64,000 bases of DNA from Verticillium longisporum. Lineage: Eukaryota; Ascomycota; Sordariomycetes; Glomerellales; Plectosphaerellaceae. Of this stretch, positions 10,984-23,938 are shown piece after piece; the first letter of the stretch is position 1, and every line of letters begins with the position of its first letter. The notes below the pieces were generated by a model. It made no database searches. It was not told where the DNA came from and saw only the letters and a program-made list of their open reading frames with translations. Location of the stretch: contig JAETXT010000006.1 in the NCBI GenBank assembly GCA_019188255.1, forward strand, positions 2,294,001-2,358,000. The letters run 5' to 3'. Made by a program: the position numbers and the translations under genes.

Positions 10984-11792
10984 AGGGTTTCGCCCCCCCC
11001 CCTTCGCCCCGACAACCGCTGTGATGCATGGCATGAGTACGAGGGAACGAGTTGGGTTACGTCACCTTGTCGAGCCGTGAGGCCCGGCATAGGACGGCAA
11101 TGGGAAAAGTCCGGACTTTTGTGGGCTTTGGTGTTCGAGGGTTTTCACATCGTTCCGTCTGGCACCAATTCTTTTTCGCAGGGACGCCAAACAAAAGAAC
11201 GGCATCTTGCGGGCCCGCCGGCGTCTGCGTTTACCTGCCCGACTAACGGGCATTCGGAGTGGCTTGGGTTAGGAACACTGAGGCCAATTCCAAAAAGTAA
11301 AGCAATGACCAGAACCCTACCTTCCCCGTGTATCTGTCTGTGACCCCTTCTATGTTGTAGCTTGCGAACAACGGTTTCTCGGACACTATTCAGATTCAGC
11401 CTATGATGATGATGTGTTTCAGAGTATGATGTCCTTGTTTTTTTTTGGTCTATCATGATGATCATTACGCCAACTCTCATGATAAGGAAAAGTAATGCTA
11501 CAGTCGTCCACAGCGCACAAACGTGCTGGCTGATTTCCAAACCACGCCGACATGTGTAGCCCAACTGCCCAGTTCAGGTCACAAGACCAACGATAAGCCC
11601 AAAGGGTAAAAAAACGCTGTGGCAAGAAGAAGAAGAATGGTGCGTCTTGGCCCAGCAAACCGCACATGACCAGGATGAGTCGATCCCAAGAGGCTCAACT
11701 ATGTAATTGTACAACATGCCGTCCATGCTAGACTACCTAGGTAGGGGAGCTTGTAGACACGAAATCAGACAACGGAGTATCTCCGTCCATGA
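10984..11792. other. convergent 3' regions
   Basis: Lies between the stop codons of eS8 (plus) and the RabGAP (minus). Holds a run of C after 10992, a short ATGATGATGATG microsatellite near 11403 and a CTACCTAGGTAG palindrome near 11733. No gene seen. Confidence 0.5.
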
Positions 11793-14700
11793 TCACGCGA
11801 ATTGGCGCTTGAGATCCGTCCACTTGCGAGCGAGCGTCTCGTGGGATGCGTTGATCTGGGTTTGGGAATTAGTACAAGTGGTCGCCACAAGCGTGCATAG
11901 TGGCGGAGAAGGGTGTAAAGAACATACCTCGGCGTACTGCATCTTGGTCTGCACCAACTCCTCCTCCAGCTCTGACATTTCCTTCTCCAGTCTTTGGTTC
12001 TCCTCGTGCACCTTGGCGTTTCGCTTCATGAGATCATCGCGCTCCGCCTGCCATGCTGTCTCGAGCTCCTCGGGCTGCCTCTCAATGACGTTTCGCAGCT
12101 CGCGGACTTGGCCCTTGTATGTCTCGTTCTCATCCTTGAGCTCCTCGTTCTCGACCTTGGTGTGCACGAGCTCGGTTGCCAGGGCGGCCTGCTCGCGGTC
12201 GTACGCCTCGACTCGCTCCTCGAGCTTGCGCAGGCTAATGGCATACTTGGCATTCGCGGCGCGCAGCGTTTCGAGCTCAGCCTCCCGCTCCTTTTCGGCC
12301 TTGGTCTTCTCCTCCCACTCAAGTGTATACGCCTTGAGCGTCTCGGGCGTGATCTTGACCTCGCACGCGTCACGGACAAGCTGATCGGCGCGGTAGACTT
12401 CCTTGTCGATGCTGGAACTCGAGCTCCCGAAGAATCCGTTATCGAGGATGCTACCGGCGCTGGGGTCCTTGTCGATGTAGACGTCAAAGACCTTGTCCTT
12501 AAGGTGGGTTGTGAGTTGCGACATGTCAGACATGGCGAGAAGTGTCGAGGCGTTCTTCTGCATGAGGACGATGCCAAAGCGGAGAATAGCTGACAAGCCT
12601 TCGGAGAGGATGAGGTCATAGATCCGCAGGACGAGTTGGAGGGGAAAGCGGTATGCGAAGAGCGTGAGGAACCACTGTGTGGCATATAGGTGTGAGCTGA
12701 TGCCTTTGCGATGCAAGTGGCAGTAGAGCGCGGGCTCAAAGTCTTCGAGTAACCGCTCAAACTGGTACAGTCGCATGTGCAGACCTGGCATGTCCTGAAT
12801 GAACAGGTCGCGCAGGTGGTAGTGGTTCATCAGCCGCACCAAGAGACAAAACGCCTCCTCCTCAGGCATGTTGAACAACAGGGGCATGACCAGGAAGTTC
12901 ATGCCCTGCGCGTAGCCAACACCCTCGTCGAACAAAGCATACGCCTTGCAGACGCCGAAGAGACCCTCCTGGAGCCCGGCAGAGGCAGCATGCTTGGAGT
13001 AACTCGTCCTCGCGCCCAGGTCGCGGCGGATCGTCTTCTCCAACTTCTGAAGCATAACGGCATCCTCCTTGCTGCGCTTCTTCTTCTCAGCTACGGCAGC
13101 CTGCGCCTTCTGTACGACCTCTGCGCTCTTCTCGAGAGCAGGAGATCCGACAGGGTTGCTTCCTGACTGGTCCGAGTGAACCGAAGACGCTGACGAATTG
13201 ACGGCATCGTTCTGAATACTCAGATTTCCGTTGCTCGCGGAACTGATCGACGTGCCGTTGCTGTTGCGGTCCTGGTCCTTTTCAGTGCCCCTGGCCTTGA
13301 GACTCCGGTACATGGCCTCAAGCTCGACGTTGTTGCTCTGGGCGAGAACCTGCCAGATGACGCCACGGATGGCGCTGGGGATGCCCGTAGCAATCGCCCT
13401 GTTCAGCTCATCGGCGCTCGTGCGGGCGACCACCGCTGGCCCCTCGTAGACGACAGACTGCCACAGATCCCAGTCGACCTGCGCGTCAGACATGTCCGAG
13501 GGACCAGCATTGACGCCCGATGCGGTTCCAGGTGCCAGTGCCGGGTTCGGGCTCGTCGGCATGGGCGACTTGGGCGGCTGGTCGGGAATGGCTTCGCCAG
13601 CCTCTCCATCGTGCCCAGGCACCGAGATGCCGAGCGCGTTGCCCTTGGAAATGCTCGCAGCGGCGCCTGCGGCCTTTTCGTCATCGCCCGCAACGGCTGA
13701 TGGCGAGATGCCTGCCTCCTCTCGCATGCGAAGCAGCTTGAAGCGGTCCTTGAGACTATTCCTGCCGCTCTCGGCATCGTGCCCCTCTCTCTCCTCGTCG
13801 AGTCTGCTGAGCATCATCTCGGGGTTGCTAGCCATAGTTGCGATAGAGCTGGCCGTGTTCCTTCGGGGCGAAGTAGCGGGTGGCGACTGCTTGGTGGTAT
13901 CCTTTTCCTTTGACGTGCTGTTTCGGGAGAGCCACGAGAATGGGCTCGTCAGTTTGCGAGTTGGCGGTCCTGGATGTGGCGGCAGCTGTTGGAGGGAAGC
14001 GGCAGGCGGGGCGAGAGGTGATTTGGAGGGTGATTGATCGGCAGGAGGCGACCAGGGCATGGAAGGGAGGGAGCTGGTGATGTTGCTCAGCGATATCGAT
14101 CTGGGGGCGGTCTCCTTTTTCGGACTATCTTTGGGGACTGCAAGATATACACTCGGGTTAACCCAATCCGTTCGAGAGGTACACTTTGCAATGGTGAGGT
14201 AACTGACCTGGTCGTGGTGGAGGAGGAGAGGAAGTGACAGCGTCGTCCTCGAGGCTGATGTTGTCGAGGTTCGACGTGTTCGAAAGACGGTGGGACTTGG
14301 GAGACTTTGGGGATTTGGGTGAGGAAGCCAAAGATTCGACCTTATCGGGCACGTCAATTTCCACGTCAACCTTGGTCTTGTTCGTAGACTCCTTTTTCTC
14401 GTCGTCGCTGTCGAGGGGCGGGCTTGGAGGCCGAGCAGCTTGCGCTATTTCGTCCGTCTTCGGGGCGTTCTTGTCGGGTGTGGATTCTGTAGATTCGGAT
14501 GCAGTCTCGTGCTTCGGGGACGAGAGTGTTCTCTTTGTGAGAGAGCGAACCTCGGGCGTATCAATGGTGCTGTCGACGGCGTCCTCGAAGGTATCCTGTG
14601 TAGCGTAGAGGTCAAGGTCAGCAGCTGGGCCAAGCAGCATGTGGCTATTGGCCTAATGGCGGGGTGGAGAGAGGGACGCAGGTGCATGCAACTAGGCTTG

Positions 14701-14797
14701 TAGGTGTCCTTACGTTCTCCTTGTCAGAGTGACCAGGCGTTGAAGGTCTCCTCTCCATGGCCGCGGGCGGCGAAGCTGGCCTTTCCGTGTGTGACAT
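11793..14797 (-). CDS. TBC-domain Rab GTPase-activating protein (Gyp5-like)
   Basis: Stimulates GTP hydrolysis by Rab/Ypt GTPases in vesicle traffic. Exons (minus): 14797-14714, 14652-14208, 14137-11928, 11855-11793, giving 933 residues. The first 400 residues are Ser/Pro-rich and probably disordered. The TBC domain runs about 424-709, with the Arg-finger region IPSAIRGVIWQVLAQ and the Gln-finger motif YAQGMNFL. A coiled coil (LEERVEAYDREQAALATEL onward) fills about 780-912. The last exon encodes INASHETLARKWTDLKRQF. Domain order matches fungal Gyp5-type GAPs that act on Ypt1/Sec4. The last intron (72 nt) has no stop and is a multiple of three, so its retention would not break the frame. TBC call firm; subfamily likely. 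Confidence 0.92.
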
Positions 14798-16729
14798 GAT
14801 GATGCTGGTGTTTCTGCGGCTCAAAGGCCGGCTGGCGCTGCTTTGTGACTATGAAGAGCGACCAGCAGCAGGGCAGCGAGGGCAGAAGAGGTTCAAAGTG
14901 CGAAGTTGCAGTGCTGCAGGTGGGATGCCGGAGTGCCTATTCGAGGACCGTGGAGCACGACCGCTGGTTGGTGGTTGGAAGAAGATCGCTGGGTCAAGTG
15001 TCCCTCCCCTGTGCCGTGTCTTAACTTTGAGCGAGGGTCCTGGGGCTGCCGTGGCCGATGATGAGGATCAGAGTGCTGTAACTGACAAACGTCTGCTTGC
15101 TTGCTTGCTTTGCTGGTTTCGAGGACCAGGATTTCGAGTGCTCGACTGGAGAGGAGGTGGCGTAGAAGAGATAAAGGCAAGCTGTCGTGTGCATATCATC
15201 TCCCTTTTCCTGATGATGGAGCTCCGAATCCCGTTGAGTTTAGCTCGGTCAGGCCAGACCATGCTGCTGTGTTCCTGGGTTGGACACTGGAGGATGGACC
15301 CCCAGAGAGGGCTGGGCGAATGGCAACACGCTGGCACAGCGTTCAGTGCTGGGAGGGCTGGTGGCTCAAGACGGGGTCGTTGGGGAGGGGGGGCTTGGGG
15401 GTGCTTATGGAGGGGCCCTTCTAGCGTGGCAGGGAACAAAGGGATAGTGGAGGGTACGCTAAATGGAATCCTGGCAGTTGGCGCATCACCTCGGGGAAAA
15501 GTGCATAAGCTGTCTGATTTCCTCGGCAGGTAACTGCCTCGCGATCTGATGCTACCTAGGTACCTACCTGGTACCGTAGGTACCCAGATATGCCATAACG
15601 ATATTGATGGTCTATATTTCTGGCGGCTGAGATAGGTAACTAAGGCACCACCTGGTGCACCTCCTTTTGGTCGGCATCACCTCTTCGCCTCGACTCCAAA
15701 CTGTACAGCAAAACAAAAAAAAAATCACTGACGCTCAATTTGTGTGCCCCCCCTGGGAGGCTGCCCCTTTTGCAAACTCATGTGGTGCGACAGGGCTGTC
15801 TCGTTTCATCTTCCAGATAATCTGCAGGCTAAAAAGCACCCTCCCCTGTTTAGTACCGCAATCCATCGAGCCTCACGCCCAATCATTCTGACGGCTCGCC
15901 AACAAGGCACTCCTGAACCAGACAAACCCCGATGGCGGTGCTAAATCGATCCGAGTTGTCCGCGGTGTGACGGGGCGCGGCCGTCGCCTTTCTTTCCGAC
16001 GAGGTCAGCTCTCGACGACGTGCCCGCCCATCGCTGTCACGCGAGGGATCAACTGGCACGATGGCTTTGCCAGGCTCAGGGACGGCCAACATTCCACCGG
16101 GGACGCCATCAGCCACTCATTCTTGACGCGCCTGGAAAGGCGGGATCGCACCTCTGTGGGCCGTGGGTGGGTGTACGTACTGTACACGTGTTGGAATAAG
16201 TTGGTCGTTTTGCATGAACAACAGCAGAGATTTGTTCATCCGAAGTCTTGGTCTGCACTGAGCAGGGTCTGTCCATGCTGCCATGCCGCTCTACTGACTG
16301 AGTGACGGAACGTGCTTCGGCGTCGTCATCTCCTGCTGTGCAACGCAATGTCCAGACCACCAGACTAACCTCACATCAGACCTACAGTGTACAACATCTT
16401 CCAGTCCGATCGATTCGGCAGGGTACCTACCATCAAACATGAAAGACCCATGTCACTCATGGCATGTAACATCAGACTTCCAGATTGGAATATTATTGTC
16501 TTGTTGCTTTGTACCTGTGTCCATTTGGCATGCCAAACGCAAACCTTCCGGCCCCAGACCATCCATCAGAAAAGTTCAACTATCCGCCATCATTCCCAAG
16601 CGCAACCCCGACGCCATACTCAATCATCGAATCGAAACCAGGCCCACGGTCTCTTCGCCTTCCAGGTTGCAGCCTTCATACCGCGTGGTGCCCCCTTCCT
16701 TCCTTTGTACAGTGCCACCAGCGAGTAAA
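14798..16729. other. 1.9-kb intergenic interval
   Basis: Upstream of the RabGAP and downstream of CENP-C. Contains the densest palindromic microrepeat in the window at 15551-15587 (CTACCTAGG, GTACCTACC, GGTACC, GTAGGTACC) and a TGCTTGCTTGCTT run near 15094. The open stretches present (for example 14757-15533) have no protein-like features. Confidence 0.5.
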
Positions 16730-19003
16730 CTAGACAGCATAGGACGACTCGTCGGCCCGGTTCGCTCTAGGCTCCGGCTCCGTGACCATAACTTCGTTGC
16801 CCTGCGCAAAGAACAGGCGGGCTGGTTGGTCGTAATCGTTCAAAATGTTGTAGTAGTTGCCTATGCGCAGCGTTAGTAGAGGGAACCTTGGAGGTGAGGC
16901 TTGTTCAGGGGATATGATTACGGACCTCGTGGCACGTTCCAGAATCCGCCAGCGCTGATCCTGAACTGCGTCTCGTTGACCGTCACTAGCACCTTGCCGT
17001 AGTGCACGAAAAACGTCATCTGGTTCTTCCGTGAATTCTTCGGCTTCTTCTCCGTGCCCGGCGGCAGGTCCACGACGCCGGCGCCGAAGAATTGCAGGCT
17101 GAGCAGCTTGGCAAACCGGAACGTCGCGTCGCGAATCTCGCGCGTCTGGATGGCGCTCGATGCGATGGCGAGCTCATTCTGCTCAAAGGCGACGGCTTCA
17201 TCCGGCGCCGGCGGGTTGAGTTCGTAGTCGGGATCCCAGACGACAGTCTCGCCCTCGACGCGGCCATTCTCCAGCTCCCATGGTTCTGGATCTTCCTCCT
17301 CGTCGTCGACCTGACGCTTCGCCTTGGACGGTCTGCCCTTCTTGCCTGTGCGTCCGGGTTTGCGTTTCGGGGCGACCTCCTCCTCTTCCACACGTACCAC
17401 CTCCTTGACGCTTGGGAGGACGAACCGTGAGTGTTGGCGCTTCGTGCCAAGCACATCATCCCACGCCTCCTCGTCTTGCACAACGTGCTCATTGCGCCAG
17501 TAGGCCAGAGGGCGGTATGACTGACGGCCAGATCGCGTCAGGTGGATTGCGTCGCTGGCTTCGCGCTTGAGGGATACGAGGCCACGAGCTTTAGGTAGCG
17601 GTGGCCCCTTTTGGACGCGTCCCATGATGGAATCCTCGCCAACGTCCGATTTGCGTGGTCTTCCGCGCTTCTTAGCTGCGCTGGGAGCTTCTGGTGCGTC
17701 AACTTTCGCGGATCTGGTCGCCTTTGGCGGAGCCGTCTTCCTCGCCGGTTCGGGCTCCTTGGCTTTGTTCTTGTTCTTTGAAGGTCGCCCGGCGGATCGG
17801 CCAGGTTTGGCTTCTGTACGCTGGCGTTTCGGCGACGGTGCGTCCGCTGGTTCGTGCTCCACGGCCGATTCGACGAGATCCGTGACATCGCCTATCAAAG
17901 AACCCCTCCCGGATCGTCGTCGTTTCGAGGTCTGTGATGAGCTGGGTTCGGTGTCCTTCTTCTGCTTCGCCTTGGTCTGCTTCGCTTTGGCCTGCACCGC
18001 CTTGGTCTGCGCTGCCTTGCCGCGTACGATCGGCTCATCATCTTCCGACTCATCTGTGGCACCCTCTATGGCAGGCAGTTCGATCGCTCTATGTTCTTCG
18101 CGTGCCTTGCCGTTCAATGGCGCAGTTGATTTGGCCTTGACAGGTTCTACTACCTTCGCTTTTGCGGCCGATCTGGGTGGACGACCTCGTCGTTTGGGCA
18201 GCGCTGGCGTGGGCGAGGGGCCTGGTGACTCGACTTCCTCTTGTGCCTCCTCTTCAGGCTCGTCTTCGTGCACGTCATCTCCTCCAACCATGGCGAGCGA
18301 ATCGTCCCCTCCGTTCAGGAGTGGGGAGTCGATCCTTGGACTCGACGCCGCTTCTTCCTCGTCTTCCTCATCCGCTCTGTCCAGTCTCCCGTTGACGCCG
18401 TTGGCGCGGCGGGCGCTATTCTGCGAACCGCCGTAGTCGAGCTTCCGCGCCACTGTAGAGCCTACGGGCGGATCCGAGTCGACAATCGAACCTCGAACTG
18501 GCGAAGAGGAGCGGCCCATATGTGGGTTACGCATGGCTGGCGACTGAATGTTTGACTTCCTGGGAGATGTGCCGCGCGGGAGTAATCGCGGAATGCCCTT
18601 CATCATCGAGAGGGGTCCGGGTCCTGCCTCTGCAAGTTTGTCAGCTGCGAGAGACAATTGAGTGAAAGGGAAGGAGGCGCAACTCGGCTCACCAGACTCG
18701 AGATCCATCTCCTGCTCGCCATCGTCGCTGGACGTGCCATTGTCCTTCTCGGGAGAGGAGAAAAGACCTTCAACAGGGGCCAGGCCGTGCTCGTCGCGTT
18801 CGCCTGTATCAGGAAGTCCAACACCAGTTTTTCTACATCGTCCCCAGTTAGCTGAGGTGTCGTCAAGTCGCCTGCATCGATCAAAGGCGATGGATCATGT
18901 TTGCGCTGAGCGTGGCATGTACATACCGACCAACGACACCGAATTCGCGGTAGTCGTCAGCTTGCGCCGTAGTGCGCCTAGCATTGCTGCGCACAGGTGG
19001 CAT
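16730..19003 (-). CDS. MIF2: centromere protein C (CENP-C / Mif2)
   Basis: Inner-kinetochore protein that binds the CENP-A nucleosome. Exons (minus): 19003-18927, 18832-18693, 18629-16926, 16860-16730; 683 residues. The N-terminus (MPPVRSNARRTTAQADDYREF) and the VGRKTGVGLPDTGERDEHG segment match fungal Mif2. The CENP-C motif is at about residues 435-455 (RSGRQSYRPLAYWRNEH, with the paired Trp/Tyr-Arg core). The C-terminal cupin dimerisation fold follows (FGAGVVDLPPG, FFVHYGKVLVTVNETQFRISAGG, FWNVPRG, then NYYNILNDYDQPARLFFAQG). The long basic linker carries AT-hook-like cores (KRRGRPPRSA, KKRGRPRKSD). Intron 2 (63 nt) is stop-free and in phase. Divergent from RNase H2A. Identity firm. Confidence 0.95.
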
Positions 19004-19437
19004 CGTGAGAGCTGCGGACTAGCGCTGTGGCAGATAAAAACAAACAGGATTGCTACGAGTAGCTGAAGGGCACTCAAAAGCGCGTAAAATCAGAAGGAAG
19101 GTGATGCCTGATCAAGGTGCGCATGCAGATGTTGAGCTGCGGAACGTTGAGGTGGTGGTGTTTTGGGGGAGCACGTTCGCGCCGCGCCCAATCGCACCTT
19201 GGAAATACACTGGGCTGGGCCATGCTCAGGGGGGGCGTGGGACTGATTAAGTCAGGCGCGTCAGGACGCCTCAGGACGCGTCGAGGGGTCCAACCTTCCC
19301 TCCCGCTGCACATGTACAGCAGTACCACACCAATACAGCCATCAGGTTGACCTTCATTCGCCTCATTTTTCTGACTTCGCTTTCGTTCTCGTTTCTACAT
19401 TGTCAAGTAGCTACCTTACCCAGGCACCCCCATCACC
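19004..19437. other. divergent promoter region, CENP-C / RNase H2A
   Basis: 434 bases between two start codons on opposite strands. GC-rich; no motif I can name. The pyrimidine-rich stretch ending in CACCATG before 19438 is a normal fungal start context. Confidence 0.5.
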
Positions 19438-20493
19438 ATGGGCGACACACCAATAACGGAAGACGTCGCTCTCGAAACTCCAATCCCAGGCGTCTACATC
19501 CCACCCTCAGTCAACAGGCCAGCGACCCTCGCAGGCGACTCCTACACATATTACTCACCTCTGCCGCCGAATCTCTCGCCAATGCCTCAAGATGCCGTCT
19601 CGTCTGCCGTGCCAGAGCTCGCAGCCGCCGATTCGCCCGCCGTCTGCCTCGGAATCGACGAAGCCGGCCGCGGCCCTGTCCTCGGCCCCATGACCTACGC
19701 CGCCTTCTACCTCCCCATGCCCCTCTCCGACCCGCTCCTCCGCGAGACGCACCATTTCGACGACTCCAAGGTCCTGACGCCCGCCGTGCGCTCCGCCCTC
19801 ATGCGCGCCCTCTGCAGCCCCTCCACCGACCTCGCCGCCTCGTGCGGCTACGCCGTCCGCTCCCTCTCGGCCCGCGACATCGCCTCGGGCATGCTCAGCA
19901 CCGCGAACCCCTACAACCTCAACGCCCAGGCCTTTGACGCCACCGTCGAGATCATCAAGGGCGTCATCGCCCGCGGCGTGCGCGTCGAGGAGATCTACGT
20001 CGACACCGTCGGCCAGCCCGCCGCCTACCAGGCCAAGCTGCAGCGCGTCTTCCCGAGCGTCAAGATCACCGTCGCCAAGAAGGCCGACAGCCTCTACCCC
20101 TGCGTGTCGGCCGCCTCCGTGTGCGCCAAGGTCACGAGGGACGCGGCCCTCGAGGTCATGTACGAGGCCCACAAGGCCGCGAACGGGGGCCACGCGGGCA
20201 CTGAGGACGGCGAGGGCATGGCGTGGGGCTCCGGCTACCCTTCTGATGCGAGGTGTGTGTCGTGGCTGAGGGGCAACATGCATCCCGTGTTTGGCTGGGG
20301 ATCCGAGTGTCGCTTTAGCTGGGGGACCGCCAAAGACATGCTGGACGGCAAGGGGGGTGTCAAGGTGGACTGGCCCGTTGACGAGACCGAGGACACGAAT
20401 CGCATGACGGATTATTTCGTCACGACAGATCGCGAGCAGAACGATGAACTGGGGACCTGGTTCGGCAAGCCAGCAGGGCTCGAGGCGTTTTGA
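19438..20493 (+). CDS. RNH201: ribonuclease H2 catalytic subunit A
   Basis: Cleaves RNA in RNA-DNA hybrids and removes single ribonucleotides from genomic DNA in the nucleus. Single exon, 351 residues, ATG in a CACCATGG context. Catalytic motif LGIDEAGRGPVLGPM has Asp74 and Glu75. DDSKVLTPAVR, the IYVDTVG segment and KADSLYPCVSAASVCAKVTRD (substrate recognition/active-site region) follow in the order normal for type 2 RNases H. A 70-residue N-terminal extension is typical of fungal members. Convergent with SEY1. Identity firm. Confidence 0.96.
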   Translation: MGDTPITEDVALETPIPGVYIPPSVNRPATLAGDSYTYYSPLPPNLSPMPQDAVSSAVPELAAADSPAVCLGIDEAGRGPVLGPMTYAAFYLPMPLSDPLLRETHHFDDSKVLTPAVRSALMRALCSPSTDLAASCGYAVRSLSARDIASGMLSTANPYNLNAQAFDATVEIIKGVIARGVRVEEIYVDTVGQPAAYQAKLQRVFPSVKITVAKKADSLYPCVSAASVCAKVTRDAALEVMYEAHKAANGGHAGTEDGEGMAWGSGYPSDARCVSWLRGNMHPVFGWGSECRFSWGTAKDMLDGKGGVKVDWPVDETEDTNRMTDYFVTTDREQNDELGTWFGKPAGLEAF

Positions 20494-20721
20494 AAAGGAA
20501 AATAAGTTTCGAGGCTGTGAGGCTTGCAGATGAGGGGCGCAAACCATGCCATACATGTATTACAACAACGGGTCAACGGCGTTCAGGACTACCCTCATGG
20601 AGAAAAAGAGGTTGAGGTTCATGAAGACATTATCTATCCTACTATGCTAGCATCGCCTGGCCATGCCCTTTCCCTTTTTCTTTCCCGTTACTCAGTTCGC
20701 TGCGTCAATCATGCGTGATTC

Positions 20722-23455
20722 TTAAATCTCCTCTACCTCCTCAGCCTCAGCTCGCTGCTTCTTGCCCTTGGAGTCGAGCCTGTCGAGGAGGATAGAGTCG
20801 CTGTCCCGCTCGGGGACGTTGAGCGCCTGGCGCGCCATGTCCGAGTTTACGATAAAGTCCCGCAGCTTCTGCTTGCCAATGTCGACGCCCTGGGTCGCTG
20901 CCGCGTTGGCCATCTGCATCATGGGGCCCAGCATGTTCATCGTGTAAGCTACATAAGTGCCGCCGGCCAGCATGATGAGGAAGATGAAGAGGAACGGGTT
21001 GCGGACGACTGTATCGCATTAGCTTCGTGATCTCCAAAAGTCAAAAGGGCATGCAACGTACCAGCCCAAATCTCGTTCCATCCCAGCGCCAAAAGCAGGG
21101 CGTAAAAGTACAGCGGCACTTGGGCCACGCCGCCAATGGCGCTTCGCTTCGCCTCCACATACACACCATCAGCCGTCTTCTTGAAGCGAATGACGAGATC
21201 CTGGCGCTTGCTCTCGCTGAGCACGGTCATTTCCTCCTCAAGGCTCTTGCCGTCCTCCTCGTCGACGCCGCCGATCGGAGTGAGATCTTCCTCGTCGCCC
21301 GCCTCAACACCCCGCGGCTGAGCACCGATCCACTCAGGGAGATCGGGCGGCGCGTACGTCTTTGACAGACGGAATCTGGACAGGAGAGGGACCAAGGTCA
21401 GGGTGGACTCCCGCGCCTTGGTATAAATGCCCTCAATGTCATCCGTAGGCGACCAAATTCTGGGGACGCCAACCTCGTCATAGCGGAACTTGTCCTCAAA
21501 GTTCTCCCTGAGCTTCAGAAGGATGTTGCCCTCCATGACCTCCTCTTCGACCTTTTCTCGGAGAGCGACCCAGCTCTTGCGACGCAGTCTCCAGAGACCA
21601 ATGTCCATCTCCTCCTGCGTGGCCTCGAAAGACTTGGCCCTCTCTGAGAACCTCGTCTCGGCCTCCTTGACAATGTCCACAAAGACAGTCCAAATGCGGT
21701 CCCAGAGATCCTTCTCGGCAGGCTTGTCCCCATCTTCAGGGGCGCCCGAGCCAGCACGCCCGGAACCGAGCTTGTTGAATTCGACGCCAACCGCTTCTCC
21801 GAGTCGCGACTTGACCCAGCGCTCGACCCGCGTGGCCAAACGGCGCATCTCCTCCTTGCGCAATTTACTGCTAACCTCGTCAAGCTCCTTCTCGTAGAGC
21901 ATGTATTGCGGCTTGAAGTTGGTCCAAGGAACGCCTTGAATCGCAAGACTTTGCGCCTCCTTCTTGAAGAATTCGAGCGTCTTGGCCTTTTCTTCGGTGA
22001 CAATTTCCGCAAACTCGTACGCTGCACCGGACTTTTGACCAGCCTTGACAGCCGTCGACACGGCGTTGCTGAAAGAATCAATGCCAGACTTGTGCGCCGC
22101 CGTGAGGTGGGCCATGAATAACGACTTGAGGCGCGCGTCGATCTTGCTCTCCAGGTCCTGTCGTTTCCTCGTGTAGACGCCCTTGTGGTACCTGCTGGCT
22201 TGGACCTCGAACGCCCTCAGGCATTTGTCCCGTGCGCCGCTGCCAGTCTCGCCGAGAAACTTGAGCACACCCGTCTTCCCATTGCGCGCCGCATCCGCTT
22301 GCTTCCCCTCGAGGGGCCCGATGGCTTCGTCGAAGCCGATGAGAACTTCTCTGGAAATCACGTCGCATCGGAATTGAGCGAGCAGCTCCTGTTGCGTAGG
22401 CAGATCGAGATCCTTGTTGTTGACAATCTGGTCCCAGATACCCTCAGCGTAGATCGAGAAGCCATCGGCGGGGATGCGTCGGTGGTACTCGGGGAGGAAG
22501 ACGCCGCCGTCGAACTCTTCGTCGCCGGTGCCCTTGCGATGTCCAGCAGTGAACCTGGTTCCCAGGTTCTGGACCTCGGTAACGAACTTGTCGGCCTGGA
22601 GAATCTTGTGCGGGAGAGCAGCAAAGCCGAAATCGAAATAGTCCTCGATGCGGGAGTTTTCGAGGCCCTGAGGTTTGGATATGGACGACCAGATCTTCGA
22701 CAGATCTTGAATCAGGGTGTTGCGCAGAGCTGACAGAGGGGTAACTCCCAGGTGGTCGCGGATGACGAAGAACAGGAGAGATCGGAGGTTCGATCTGGAG
22801 TCGAGTCAGTCACGACAACCATCGTATAAGCCCGTACGTCCACTTACTGCTTGTCCTTGAGGAAGAGCTGGAGGTTGACCTCAAAAACAGTCTTGAGCAG
22901 GCCCATGTTGGCTCCGTTGTAAAGACCAACTTGCGTCTCCCAAATGTTGACAATCAGGACTTCGCTAGTCGCAAGCGCAAACAGGGCGCTCTTCCTCTCG
23001 AAGTCCTGGTCTTCGCCACGCTCGCGGCCGTCAGTACCCTCGACGTCCAACACAAGAATGTTCCCTGCCATGCCGGTTTCCTTCTTATTCTTCGACATCC
23101 AGATACCCTTGGTCGTCTGGCGGCGCTCTGACTCGGACATGACAGAGAAGTGGGTGCCGAATAGGTTGTTCAGGAGCGTCGACTTGCCCGTCGATTGCGA
23201 ACCAAAGACGGAAATGATGTGGTAGTTGAAGCCCGACTCGGCAGTGTGCACCTGCCGTAGGTAGTCATTGAGCTGGGAGCTGTGGCATGGATGTCAGCAT
23301 CGAGAGCTTCGCGCAGCTGGCCGCTGCTTGCGCGCGGGGGTATAGGTCCAGGGGATGGCGTACTTGAACTCCTTTTGATCGTCGATGACCTGGACGCCAT
23401 GCTCATAATCCTGAGCGCCCGGCTCAGCGCCGACCGAAGCAAAGTGACCGTTCAT
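20722..23455 (-). CDS. SEY1: dynamin-like GTPase Sey1 (RHD3/atlastin-type ER fusion protein)
   Basis: Drives homotypic fusion of ER tubules. Exons (minus): 23455-23364, 23279-22848, 22794-21062, 21008-20722; 847 residues, the usual Sey1 length. GTPase motifs: P-loop [12 protein letters not shown] at about residue 55, switch I region [10 protein letters not shown], and [15 protein letters not shown] long helical stalk follows ([29 protein letters not shown]). Two hydrophobic segments near the C-terminus ([15 protein letters not shown]; then [21 protein letters not shown]) form the ER membrane hairpin, ahead of a charged tail. Identity firm. Confidence 0.96.
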
Positions 23456-23938
23456 TGCGCAAGATCCTCAAAGTTGGTTCATGAAAGAGTTGAGAATCGG
23501 TACATGCCAGGGATCTGGAGATTCGAGCAATGTGGCCCGGACCTTGGAACAGGGTATTGTCGTCAGTTCAAGTTGGACCCTTGTCTGGTGACCAAATTAC
23601 TTGGTCATTAGCGATCTCCTTGTGGCTCAGCTCGAAATACACGTGAAGGTAGCTAGCTAGATCACGTGATCACCGTGAATGTGGTACAGGGATCATGAAG
23701 CAGGGTGAGCTCAGAATAGGACAGTTTTGTATGGACACAGGCTCAAAAAAGAGTGCAAAAATAGGTGTATAGGTTCAACATGATATTTGATCATTATCTT
23801 GTGACATTCACAAGCCCTTGCATGGGGGATCCGCCTTGTACTGAGCTCGCTCCATTCGCAATGTCTCGCCAAGAATGCACGACAGCAAGGGTGCATTTGC
23901 TCCACCGCTATTACATCGAAAGACGGCGCATATTATCA
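23456..23938. other. intergenic
   Basis: 5' flank of SEY1 and 3' flank of the P450 gene. No gene or recognised motif seen. Confidence 0.5.
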
